64,000 bases of DNA from Clostridium sp. CAG:762 (GTDB taxonomy: Bacteria > Bacillota_I > Bacilli_A > RF39 > UBA660). The translations under genes and the position numbers were made by a program. The stretch lies in the NCBI GenBank assembly GCA_000432575.1, contig HF996799.1:22084-86083 (forward strand). Direction: 5' to 3'. This document shows positions 9,222 to 16,176 of the stretch, one piece after another; position 1 is the stretch's first letter, and every line of letters starts with the position of its first letter. The notes beneath the pieces are model-generated. The model made no database searches. It was not told the origin of the DNA and saw only the letters and a program-made list of their open reading frames with translations.

Positions 9222-9252
9222 TTTTTTTATGCCTTTGCTATGCTGTTTTAAA
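9222..9252. repeat. Short dispersed repeat, copy 1
   Basis: A T-run followed by TGCCTTTGCTATGCTGTTTTAA recurs at 41266-41294 with few changes. It lies between the HerA-like gene and the next minus-strand gene. No other copy was seen in the window. Confidence 0.5.
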
Positions 9253-9284
9253 AATAAAAAAAAGTTAATTATTAATAAACATAA

Positions 9285-10088
9285 TTAACAAAATAAAACT
9301 TTTTTCTTAACATCATCATTTTTATTATCTAAAACATCATCAATTTTATCAATAACATTCTCAAAATATACAATTTTTTCCTTACTAATAACAAAATATT
9401 CTCTTAAACAATTTAAATTTCTTTTAAAACGAATATTATATTTGCCTACAGCCTCATCTATAAGACTATAGCTATTTGCCCTAACAAATTTTAAATATTT
9501 ACTACAAACATTATTTAAATTATCCCCATCTATATGTTGAAAATCACAAATACCAAAAAATTTATCAAATATATCATAAAAATACATATCAGTAACATCA
9601 TAATAATTAAAATCTATACCCTTATTACTAAATAATCTATTACACTCCCTAGTAAATAATATCATTTTATTTTCCTTTTGCAATTTAATAAATTCTTCCA
9701 TATTTAAAATAAAACCGTAACTAGTATTTTTAACACCTTTTTTTAACACATCCTTTTTAATATAAACAGGAGTATTTAACCATATCTTTTCATCAATAAC
9801 ATTCTTCTTATCAATAAGCCTAGATATATCCAAATTAACAAACACTGAACCATAATTACCCAAAATATTATCCAAAGCCTCAATTGAAAATTTGGTATAA
9901 TCCACTACCCTAAATATAGAATTAAATTTATCATAGTATTCTATATCACTAATATCCTTATTTTTTAAATCCTCAACATCTTTAATAATCTTCTCATAAC
10001 TATTAATATAATCACTAATTAAACTAGGATTATCAATAAAAGTATTAAAAGTATTCATATCAAAATTATCATTAACATTTATTTTCAT
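9285..10088 (-). CDS. Protein of unknown function beside the HerA-like gene
   Basis: I do not recognise this 267-residue protein. It is rich in Asn, Asp, Lys, Ile and Tyr and has no signal peptide, membrane segment or visible catalytic motif. The start is chosen at ATG 10088 (MKINVNDNF), with GGGAGGG about 12 bases upstream; an ATG seven codons earlier overlaps that ribosome site. It lies upstream of the HerA-like gene on the same strand, separated by 133 bases with a short repeat. It could be a partner of the ATPase or simply a lineage-specific gene. It ends KKKVLFC. Confidence 0.6.
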   Translation of the reverse strand: MKINVNDNFDMNTFNTFIDNPSLISDYINSYEKIIKDVEDLKNKDISDIEYYDKFNSIFRVVDYTKFSIEALDNILGNYGSVFVNLDISRLIDKKNVIDEKIWLNTPVYIKKDVLKKGVKNTSYGFILNMEEFIKLQKENKMILFTRECNRLFSNKGIDFNYYDVTDMYFYDIFDKFFGICDFQHIDGDNLNNVCSKYLKFVRANSYSLIDEAVGKYNIRFKRNLNCLREYFVISKEKIVYFENVIDKIDDVLDNKNDDVKKKVLFC

Positions 10089-10156
10089 AAACAAACACAT
10101 CCCTCCCATTTAATTGTACCATAAAAGTAAATAAATATCAAATATTACAATTTTCC

Positions 10157-10185
10157 TTGTAATAAAAAAAATATATTGATATAAT
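10157..10185 (+). promoter_or_regulatory. Sigma-A promoter of the lipoprotein gene
   Basis: TTGTAA at 10157-10162 and TATAAT at 10180-10185 are separated by 17 bases. Transcription should begin about 15 bases before the lipoprotein ATG at 10208. Confidence 0.6.
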
Positions 10186-10207
10186 TATAATAAAATAGAA
10201 ATTAAAA

Positions 10208-10698
10208 ATGAAAAAAATATTATTACTATGTAGTACCTTATTTATGCTAACAGCTTGCAACGAAAAAAAAAAGATAAAAATAAGGAAAAAGACAATCAAA
10301 TATCTTATACTAACAAATATGAATGTATAAGAGAAGAAAATCTTACATTAAATGAAATGAACACCAGTGAAGAAAATGCTAAAATAAAATATCAAAAAAA
10401 AATTATACATGACTTTAACAAAGAAGGAAGTAAACTATTAGGATATTATGAAATAGAAACATACACATTTAGTAATAAAGAAGACTTAGACAGAAAAAAA
10501 GAAAAATATAATAAAAAATGTGATGGTGTAGAACAATATGGGTATACCAATTGTAAAGTAACTATAAATGATAAAACAATAACAATAAAAAAAGAATCAG
10601 ATTTAGCAAATGAATACAACAAAGAAAAATCAAAAATGACTATGGAAAGCATCAAAAAAGATTATGAAGAAACTGCAGAAATATATAAATGTTCATAA
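10208..10698 (+). pseudogene. Lipoprotein gene interrupted by a poly-A frameshift
   Basis: The ATG at 10208 opens MKKILLLCSTLFMLTACN, a lipoprotein signal with an LTAC lipobox. That frame closes about 40 codons later. The body continues in another frame from the run of ten A at 10263-10272, reading KKDKNKEKDNQISYTNKYECIREEN and ending EETAEIYKCS at 10698. One extra A would rejoin the two parts into a lipoprotein of about 164 residues. A good promoter lies upstream. The break may be a real mutation, a phase-variable or slippage-corrected tract, or a sequencing or assembly error. The mature part is highly charged, has four cysteines counting the lipobox one, and is not recognised. It precedes rpmH on the same strand. 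Confidence 0.7.
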
Positions 10699-10723
10699 AA
10701 AATAGATAAAATAAAAATTTTTA

Positions 10724-10752
10724 TTGACTTTAAAATAAAACACCTATATAAT
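10724..10752 (+). promoter_or_regulatory. Sigma-A promoter of the rpmH operon
   Basis: TTGACT at 10724-10729 and TATAAT at 10747-10752 are 17 bases apart, 45 bases before the rpmH start. This should drive rpmH-rnpA-yidC-jag. Confidence 0.75.
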
Positions 10753-10796
10753 AAAATAGCATTTTATATGAAAAAAAGAACTTTGGAGGTGTAATA

Positions 10797-10919
10797 ATGA
10801 AAAGAACTTTTCAACCAAATAATAGAAATAAAAAGAAAAAACATGGTTTCTTTGCTCGTATTGAAGGAAAAGTATTAAACAAAAGAAGAGCAAAAGGCCG
10901 TAAAAAATTATGTGCTTAA
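10797..10919 (+). CDS. rpmH: 50S ribosomal protein L34
   Basis: L34 is a very small basic protein of the large ribosomal subunit. The 40-residue frame starts at ATG 10797 behind a GGAGGTG site and reads MKRTFQPNNRNKKKKHGFFA, then GKVLNKRRAKGRKKLCA. It matches the L34 hallmark start MKRTFQPN and the RRAKGRKKL end. It is four residues shorter than the usual 44, the deletion falling in the central loop. It heads the conserved rpmH-rnpA-yidC-jag operon next to oriC. Confidence 0.95.
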   Translation: MKRTFQPNNRNKKKKHGFFARIEGKVLNKRRAKGRKKLCA

Positions 10920-10920
10920 A

Positions 10921-10950
10921 CCACTAATCTTTTAAGTGGCTTTTTTCTTA
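10921..10950 (+). terminator. Weak terminator or attenuator between rpmH and rnpA
   Basis: CCACT at 10921-10925 pairs with AGTGG at 10935-10939, followed by CTTTTTTCTT. The stem is only five base pairs. It would let a fraction of transcripts reach rnpA, which fits the much higher demand for L34. Confidence 0.45.
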
Positions 10951-10962
10951 TAGGAGGAACTT

Positions 10963-11307
10963 ATGAAAAAAACAGAAATAATTAAAAAAAGTTACGAATT
11001 TTCTAAAATAATAAATAAAAGAAATGCTATTAAAAATAAATATTTTAGTATTTTCTATCAACCTAATCAAGAAAAAAACTACTATGGCATCTCTGTTCCT
11101 AAAAAAATAGGAAATGCCGTTACCCGCAACAAAATCAAACGACAAACAAAAAGTATTATTGACAATAACAAAATATCTATACCAAAATCCTATGATTATG
11201 TTATAATAGTAAGAGAGTGGGTAAAAAATATTGATTATTCTAAAATGCAAACTGAATTAATTAACCTATTCAATAAAGTAGAAGGAGAAAAAAATGACAA
11301 AAAATAA
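10963..11307 (+). CDS. rnpA: Ribonuclease P protein component
   Basis: RnpA is the protein cofactor of RNase P, which removes the 5-prime leader of tRNA precursors. The 114-residue basic protein contains the RNR signature in NAVTRNKIKRQTK and the conserved YYGISVPKKIGNAV strand. A TAGGAGGAAC site precedes the ATG. Its last 14 bases overlap the start of yidC, so the two are translationally coupled. The RNA partner gene rnpB is not in the window. Confidence 0.96.
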   Translation: MKKTEIIKKSYEFSKIINKRNAIKNKYFSIFYQPNQEKNYYGISVPKKIGNAVTRNKIKRQTKSIIDNNKISIPKSYDYVIIVREWVKNIDYSKMQTELINLFNKVEGEKNDKK

Positions 11308-12208
11308 AAAAATAGTAATTATAGTATTATCATTATTTTTATTAACAGGATGTACAAAATACTTAAAAGGTGATGATAAAAAAACAATAGTCAATAAAGA
11401 AACAGGACAGTCATTAACAGAAAACATCCTTTGTCAACCAACTAATGAAAATGCTATCAAACTATATAAAGAAAATAACAAAGATATAACCAAACTACCT
11501 ACATGTGATAATTTCAAACCAACAGATGGAGGCTATGAAGGACTATGGACTTCAATATTTGTAAAACCACTAGCTTGGGCAATAATTCAAATAGGTAAAT
11601 TAGTTAAAAACAATGGTCTCGCAATCATTATAGCAACCCTAATTATTCGTTTAATTGCCTATCCTATTACAAATAAAACTGCAGTACAATCTGAAAATAT
11701 GAAAAAAGCAAAACCTGAATTAGACAAACTAGAAAAAAAATATGCTGATAAACTAGATCGTGAAAGCCAAATGCAAAAAGCTCAAGAACTAATGATAATA
11801 TATAAAAAATATAATATCTCACCTGCATCAGGTTGTCTACTTGCTCTTATCCAATTACCATTATTCTTTGCTTTCCTTGAAGCTATCAACCGTGTCCCAG
11901 CAATATTTGAAAAAAAATTCTTATCCCTTCAAATGGGAACTAACCCCTCAGTCGGTATTGCAAATGGCAATTATTACTACATAATTTTAATTATCCTTAT
12001 TATTGGTACTACCTATTTCTCATTTAAAAATACATTAAAAGACCAATCAACTCAAGCGGCAAATCAAATGAAATTTACTATTTATTTTATGTTATTATTT
12101 ATAGCCATAGCATCCATTACCCTACCAACTGCAATAGCAATTTATTGGATAACATTAAGTTTGTTCACAATCGTGCAAAATGAAATAGTTAAAAGAAAGA
12201 AGGTATAA
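11294..12208 (+). CDS. yidC: Membrane protein insertase YidC (SpoIIIJ/YqjG type)
   Basis: YidC inserts proteins into the cytoplasmic membrane alone or with SecYEG. The N-terminus is a lipoprotein signal, with the lipobox LLTGC placing the acylated cysteine at residue 20. About five membrane segments follow, including WTSIFVKPLAWAIIQIGKLV and a segment ending ATLIIRLIAYPITNK. The latter carries the hydrophilic-groove arginine in the context IIRLI. The charged cytoplasmic hairpin MKKAKPELDKLEKKYADKLD is typical. At 304 residues it is somewhat longer than Bacillus SpoIIIJ. In Bacillus the homologue at this locus, SpoIIIJ, is needed for late engulfment signalling, which would fit a spore former. 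Confidence 0.96.
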   Translation: MTKNKKIVIIVLSLFLLTGCTKYLKGDDKKTIVNKETGQSLTENILCQPTNENAIKLYKENNKDITKLPTCDNFKPTDGGYEGLWTSIFVKPLAWAIIQIGKLVKNNGLAIIIATLIIRLIAYPITNKTAVQSENMKKAKPELDKLEKKYADKLDRESQMQKAQELMIIYKKYNISPASGCLLALIQLPLFFAFLEAINRVPAIFEKKFLSLQMGTNPSVGIANGNYYYIILIILIIGTTYFSFKNTLKDQSTQAANQMKFTIYFMLLFIAIASITLPTAIAIYWITLSLFTIVQNEIVKRKKV

Positions 12209-12211
12209 AAA

Positions 12212-12823
12212 ATGAAATCGTACATGTACGAAGGAAAGAATAAAGAGGAAGCCATCAACAAAGCCGTAAACGAATTAAATACCGTAAGAGAAAATCTTAT
12301 TGTGGAAGTCCTAGAAGAAACAAAAGGTATTGTTAAAAAAAAAGTTGTAGTTAAAGTAATTAAACAAGATGAAGTAGTAGACTTTATCAAAGACACATTG
12401 AATGAAATAACAAAACTTATGGGAGTAAACATCAACCTAGAAGTAAGAAAAAGAGATGAATCAATATCTATCAAAATATTTTCAGACAACAATGCAATTC
12501 TTATAGGTAAAAATGGTCGTACCATTACCGCTTTACAAAGCCTTATCAAACAAATGGTATATAATGTCTTAGAAGAAAAAATATCTATTATCTTAGACGT
12601 TGAAAACTACAAAGAAAAAAGAATAAAATCATTAGAATACCTAGCAAGAAACACCGCTAAAGAAGTATCTAAAACTAAAATTGAAGCTAAATTAGATAGT
12701 ATGAATTCATATGAAAGAAGAATAATTCATGAAGCCTTATCCAATAATCGATACGTATACACAGAAAGTACTGGCGAAGAACCAAATAGATGCGTTGTCA
12801 TTAAACCAAAAGAAACAAAATAG
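12212..12823 (+). CDS. khpB: RNA-binding protein Jag/KhpB
   Basis: Jag/KhpB is a single-strand RNA-binding protein that partners KhpA and influences cell-wall elongation. The 203 residues show the three family parts. The Jag-N domain starts MKSYMYEGKNKEEAINKAV. A KH domain follows with the GXXG loop in ILIGKNGRTITALQ. The R3H domain includes RRIIHEALSNNRYVYTESTG. It follows yidC by three bases in the same operon. A terminator begins within its last codons. Confidence 0.95.
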   Translation: MKSYMYEGKNKEEAINKAVNELNTVRENLIVEVLEETKGIVKKKVVVKVIKQDEVVDFIKDTLNEITKLMGVNINLEVRKRDESISIKIFSDNNAILIGKNGRTITALQSLIKQMVYNVLEEKISIILDVENYKEKRIKSLEYLARNTAKEVSKTKIEAKLDSMNSYERRIIHEALSNNRYVYTESTGEEPNRCVVIKPKETK

Positions 12824-12834
12824 TTTCTTTTTTT
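12809..12834 (+). terminator. Intrinsic terminator of the rpmH-jag operon
   Basis: AAAGAAAC at 12809-12816 pairs perfectly with GTTTCTTT at 12823-12830 around AAAATA, followed by more T. The stem overlaps the jag stop codon. Confidence 0.8.
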
Positions 12835-12847
12835 CTGTCAAATTGCC

Positions 12848-12876
12848 TTGTCAAAAACAACTATCAATAGTATAAT
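12848..12876 (+). promoter_or_regulatory. Sigma-A promoter of the 12.9-14.6 kb gene pair
   Basis: TTGTCA at 12848-12853 and TATAAT at 12871-12876 have a 17-base spacer, 25 bases before the next ATG. Confidence 0.75.
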
Positions 12877-12900
12877 TTAATCAAGGTAGGTGAAAAATAA

Positions 12901-14214
12901 ATGAAAAGTTTTCTTATTAACAAAATAGAAGAAATAATAACAAAAGAAACTCAAAAACAAGAACTGAAAGAAAATATCGAAAAATTCTTAGAAATATACA
13001 CAACCGCGCCACTTAGCATATTAGATAAAAACAACACAAACTTATTAAATTCCATATTTACGAAAATCATACCAGATTTTCAAAACAACAAATCCGTTAA
13101 AAATGCCCAAGAAATCTATATAGCATATAAACAAATTGGAACAGAAGGAATAGAAGACTATCTTATTGAAGTAAATGCCCTTTTAGAATATTTAAAAAAA
13201 ATTTCCCTTCAAACAAAGGAATCCTTAATTATTAAAGACATAAACATTCTAGAAGACTTCAAAACCATCTTACAAAAAAACCAACTATATAACATAGACC
13301 CAAGCATATTAAATACCATCATTGAAACTATAACCCTAACCAAAGAAGAATATGAGCAAATATTAAAATATATAGAAGAAAATACCATTAAACAAATTAA
13401 CAGAGAAGAAATTTTAAAAGACATCCCAAGCAAAAAAGACCTAATTGAAGATGGATTTTCCCTAACATTCGACATAGCAAAACAAATCTTTATTAACGAA
13501 ATTGATAAATTACCAACAATTGAAGAAAAAATTCAAAAACTTGATGTATTAATAAACAATAACATATATGGAAACAATTCAAACAAAACAAATACCATTG
13601 TCATATTAAGCAGTATCTTAAAAGAAGAAATCGAAGAAGAAACATCACTATTAAATGAATTAGAAAAAGATGATAAACAAGTAGTAAAAGAAAATATTGA
13701 CATCCTATATGAACTATTTAGCCATCTAAAAGAAAAAGAAGAAACCTTAGAAGAAGAACCAAAAGATACCTATTTTGATTATAAAAATCATAAAAATAAA
13801 ATAATTTACCTATCAAATAACATCCTAAAAGATATAGATACCATAGAAGAACAAAAAACATTAAAAGATATCTACTCTCTTCTAATCAAAATAAAAGAAG
13901 ATAACATTCCATTAAAAAGTACTTACCAAAAAGATATCCCATATCGTAAAATAAAAAGAATAAGACCTAATTCTAACTCCTCACAAGCAAGAATAATCTG
14001 TGAGTACTTAGAAAATAACACCTATGGAATCATAATGATATTAGAAAAAAAATCTTCATTTTCCACTAAACAAGACAATGAATCAATAAAACAAAGAATC
14101 AAACAATATGATAAGAATACCATATTAAATAAAATAAACGAAGAAGAACAAAGAAAAATAGATGAACAAGTTCAACAACTCATATCTAGTAAACTAAAAA
14201 ATAAAACAAAATAG
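12901..14214 (+). CDS. Large helical protein of unknown function, possible RelE-like C-terminus
   Basis: I do not recognise this 437-residue protein. It is dominated by Glu, Lys, Ile and Asn, has no membrane segment or signal, and most of it should be alpha-helical or coiled coil. The C-terminal 90 residues change character: PYRKIKRIRPN, then SQARIICEYLENNTYGIIMILEKKS, then ESIKQRIKQYDK. This order (basic strand, RI strand, short strand with KK, arginine-bearing helix) recalls the RelE/HigB toxin fold, but no family assignment is safe. It starts after TAGGTGAAAAATAA and shares a promoter with the next gene. Bacillus has nothing between jag and mnmE. Confidence 0.7.
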   Translation: MKSFLINKIEEIITKETQKQELKENIEKFLEIYTTAPLSILDKNNTNLLNSIFTKIIPDFQNNKSVKNAQEIYIAYKQIGTEGIEDYLIEVNALLEYLKKISLQTKESLIIKDINILEDFKTILQKNQLYNIDPSILNTIIETITLTKEEYEQILKYIEENTIKQINREEILKDIPSKKDLIEDGFSLTFDIAKQIFINEIDKLPTIEEKIQKLDVLINNNIYGNNSNKTNTIVILSSILKEEIEEETSLLNELEKDDKQVVKENIDILYELFSHLKEKEETLEEEPKDTYFDYKNHKNKIIYLSNNILKDIDTIEEQKTLKDIYSLLIKIKEDNIPLKSTYQKDIPYRKIKRIRPNSNSSQARIICEYLENNTYGIIMILEKKSSFSTKQDNESIKQRIKQYDKNTILNKINEEEQRKIDEQVQQLISSKLKNKTK

Positions 14215-14224
14215 GAGTAAAAAA

Positions 14225-14644
14225 ATGAGTAAAATAGAAATAAACAAAGAATTTAAAAAATATTTAGACCAACTATGTGAAAATCACATAATAAAAATAA
14301 CAAAAAAAAATGAAACTGAAAAAGCTTTTAACTACATCAAAGAAGATTTAATAAATAAAATAATAGAAAATTTAGAAGAAGAACAAAAAATAACAAAATT
14401 TGAAACCAAATATACATATTGTGAAAAAAATAGCAAAAAATATAATTATTCTAATCCAATATTTGAAAACATCAACGAAGAATACTTCCAAGACCTATGC
14501 CAGGAAAAAGGAATAAATCTTGAAAAAAAAATTTGTTCAAACAATAAAGAAAGTTTTGTTACCATGATAGCCTCATTAATCTATAACTACACTCCATCAA
14601 AAGAGTTACCAAAAGTAAAAAAAAGAAAATATTATGAAATCTAA
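14225..14644 (+). CDS. Small protein of unknown function
   Basis: This 139-residue protein follows the large helical protein by ten bases, with its own TAGGAGTAAAAAA site, so the two are almost surely co-transcribed. It is basic and acidic in equal measure, has six cysteines, and ends in a charged tail KVKKRKYYEI. No membrane segment, signal or known motif is visible. If the upstream C-terminus is RelE-like, this could be a cognate partner, but no helix-turn-helix is apparent. It is not recognised. Confidence 0.6.
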   Translation: MSKIEINKEFKKYLDQLCENHIIKITKKNETEKAFNYIKEDLINKIIENLEEEQKITKFETKYTYCEKNSKKYNYSNPIFENINEEYFQDLCQEKGINLEKKICSNNKESFVTMIASLIYNYTPSKELPKVKKRKYYEI

Positions 14645-14670
14645 AAATACTTTTCTAAATAAACAAAATA

Positions 14671-14679
14671 TGGTATACT
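14671..14679 (+). promoter_or_regulatory. Extended -10 promoter of mnmE
   Basis: TGGTATACT carries an upstream TG and a near-consensus -10 hexamer, 28 bases before the mnmE ATG. The -35 region (TTTTCT) is poor. Confidence 0.5.
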
Positions 14680-14707
14680 ACTAGGAAAAAAAGAAAGGAC
14701 TGACAAT

Positions 14708-16057
14708 ATGAATGATACAATCGTGGGCATATCAACAGCCTTAGGAATTGGAGCTATATCCATTATAAGAGTAAGTGGTAAAGAAGCAATAACTTTAGTA
14801 AATGAAATATTTAAAGGAAAAGATTTAACCAAAGTAAATACTCACACCATTCACTATGGACATATAGTAAACAAAGAAGAAATAATAGATGAAGTCCTAA
14901 TAAGCATCATGAAAAGTCCTAAAACCTATACCAAAGAAGACATTGTTGAAATAAATTGCCATGGAGGTATATCCACAACTAATAAAGTATTAGAATTACT
15001 TATTCAAAAAGGTATTCGTCTAGCAGAACCAGGAGAATTCACCAAAAGAGCCTTTTTAAATGGAAGAATTGACCTAATCGAGGCCGATGGTATCATGAAT
15101 CTAATCGAAGCCAAAACAGAAACATCCAGAAAACTATCAATCAACCAATTAAGTGGTAATGTTTCAAATAAGATAATATCTCTAAGAGATAAACTAATTC
15201 AAGTAATCTCTAATATTGAAGTAAACATTGATTACCCAGAATACGATGATATCGAAGTTATTAACAATGAAAAAATATTACCAATTCTAAAAGAAGTAAA
15301 CAAAAGCCTAGAAGATACAATAACTCAAAGCGAAAATGGGAAAATAATAACCGAAGGAATAAAAGTATGTCTAATAGGTAGGCCAAATGTTGGAAAAAGC
15401 AGTTTACTAAATACACTCTTAGAAGAAAACAAAGCAATAGTAACCAATATTGCAGGAACAACAAGAGATATTGTCGAAGGAACTATTCAAATAGATAACA
15501 TTCCTATTCACCTAATTGATACTGCAGGAATAAGAGAGACAAGTGATATTGTGGAACAAATTGGAGTAAACAAAAGCAAAGAAGTTATAGAAAATAGTGA
15601 CCTAATAATACTTATCCTAAATAGCAATGAACAATTAACTGAAGAAGATAAATATTTATTAGAATTAATTAAAAACAAAACAAGTATAATTGTTTTAAAT
15701 AAAATAGACTTACCTAGCAATATTGAAGACATTAACCATGAAAACATTGTTAAAATAAGTGCAGAATATAATATAGGAATAGAAGATTTAAAAAACAAAA
15801 TAAAATACTTATTTAACATTGATAAAATAGAAACAACAGATATGAATTATCTAACAAGTGCAAGAAGCATCGGTTTACTAAAAAAAGCCCACGACATTCT
15901 AAAAGAAGTAATTAATAAAACACGTCAAGGAATAGAACCATATCTATTAGAAATAGATATCAAAGAAGCATGGAACATACTAGGCGAAATAATCGGTGCT
16001 ACATATAAAGAAGAAATGCTAGACGAAATGTTTAAAAGATTTTGTCTAGGAAAATAA
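14708..16057 (+). CDS. mnmE: tRNA uridine-34 modification GTPase MnmE
   Basis: With MnmG this GTPase adds the (carboxymethyl)aminomethyl group to U34 of certain tRNAs. The 449-residue protein has the formyl-folate binding N-terminal domain (MNDTIVGISTALGIGAISIIRVSG). A Ras-like G domain with GRPNVGKSS, DTAGIRET and NKIDL sits inside the helical domain. The C-terminal catalytic cysteine is in FCLGK. An AGAAAGGACTGACAAT leader holds the ribosome site. MnmG lies 3 kb downstream, separated by three genes not present in the Bacillus order. Confidence 0.97.
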   Translation: MNDTIVGISTALGIGAISIIRVSGKEAITLVNEIFKGKDLTKVNTHTIHYGHIVNKEEIIDEVLISIMKSPKTYTKEDIVEINCHGGISTTNKVLELLIQKGIRLAEPGEFTKRAFLNGRIDLIEADGIMNLIEAKTETSRKLSINQLSGNVSNKIISLRDKLIQVISNIEVNIDYPEYDDIEVINNEKILPILKEVNKSLEDTITQSENGKIITEGIKVCLIGRPNVGKSSLLNTLLEENKAIVTNIAGTTRDIVEGTIQIDNIPIHLIDTAGIRETSDIVEQIGVNKSKEVIENSDLIILILNSNEQLTEEDKYLLELIKNKTSIIVLNKIDLPSNIEDINHENIVKISAEYNIGIEDLKNKIKYLFNIDKIETTDMNYLTSARSIGLLKKAHDILKEVINKTRQGIEPYLLEIDIKEAWNILGEIIGATYKEEMLDEMFKRFCLGK

Positions 16058-16113
16058 TTCTTCTTTTTTCTTTTGTTATTGTTTTTAGTACTCCTCCCAC
16101 TCGAATAAAAAAC

Positions 16114-16142
16114 TTGACAAACAAAAACAAACGTGCTATAAT
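16114..16142 (+). promoter_or_regulatory. Perfect sigma-A promoter, shared cassette copy 1
   Basis: TTGACA at 16114-16119, a 17-base spacer and TATAAT at 16137-16142 form an ideal sigma-A promoter. The spacer end ACGTGC, the following ACGAGTCAT and the GGGGGAA ribosome site recur almost unchanged upstream of 32866. Confidence 0.85.
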
Positions 16143-16176
16143 ACGAGTCATATTTCAAAAAAAGGGGGAATTTTAT

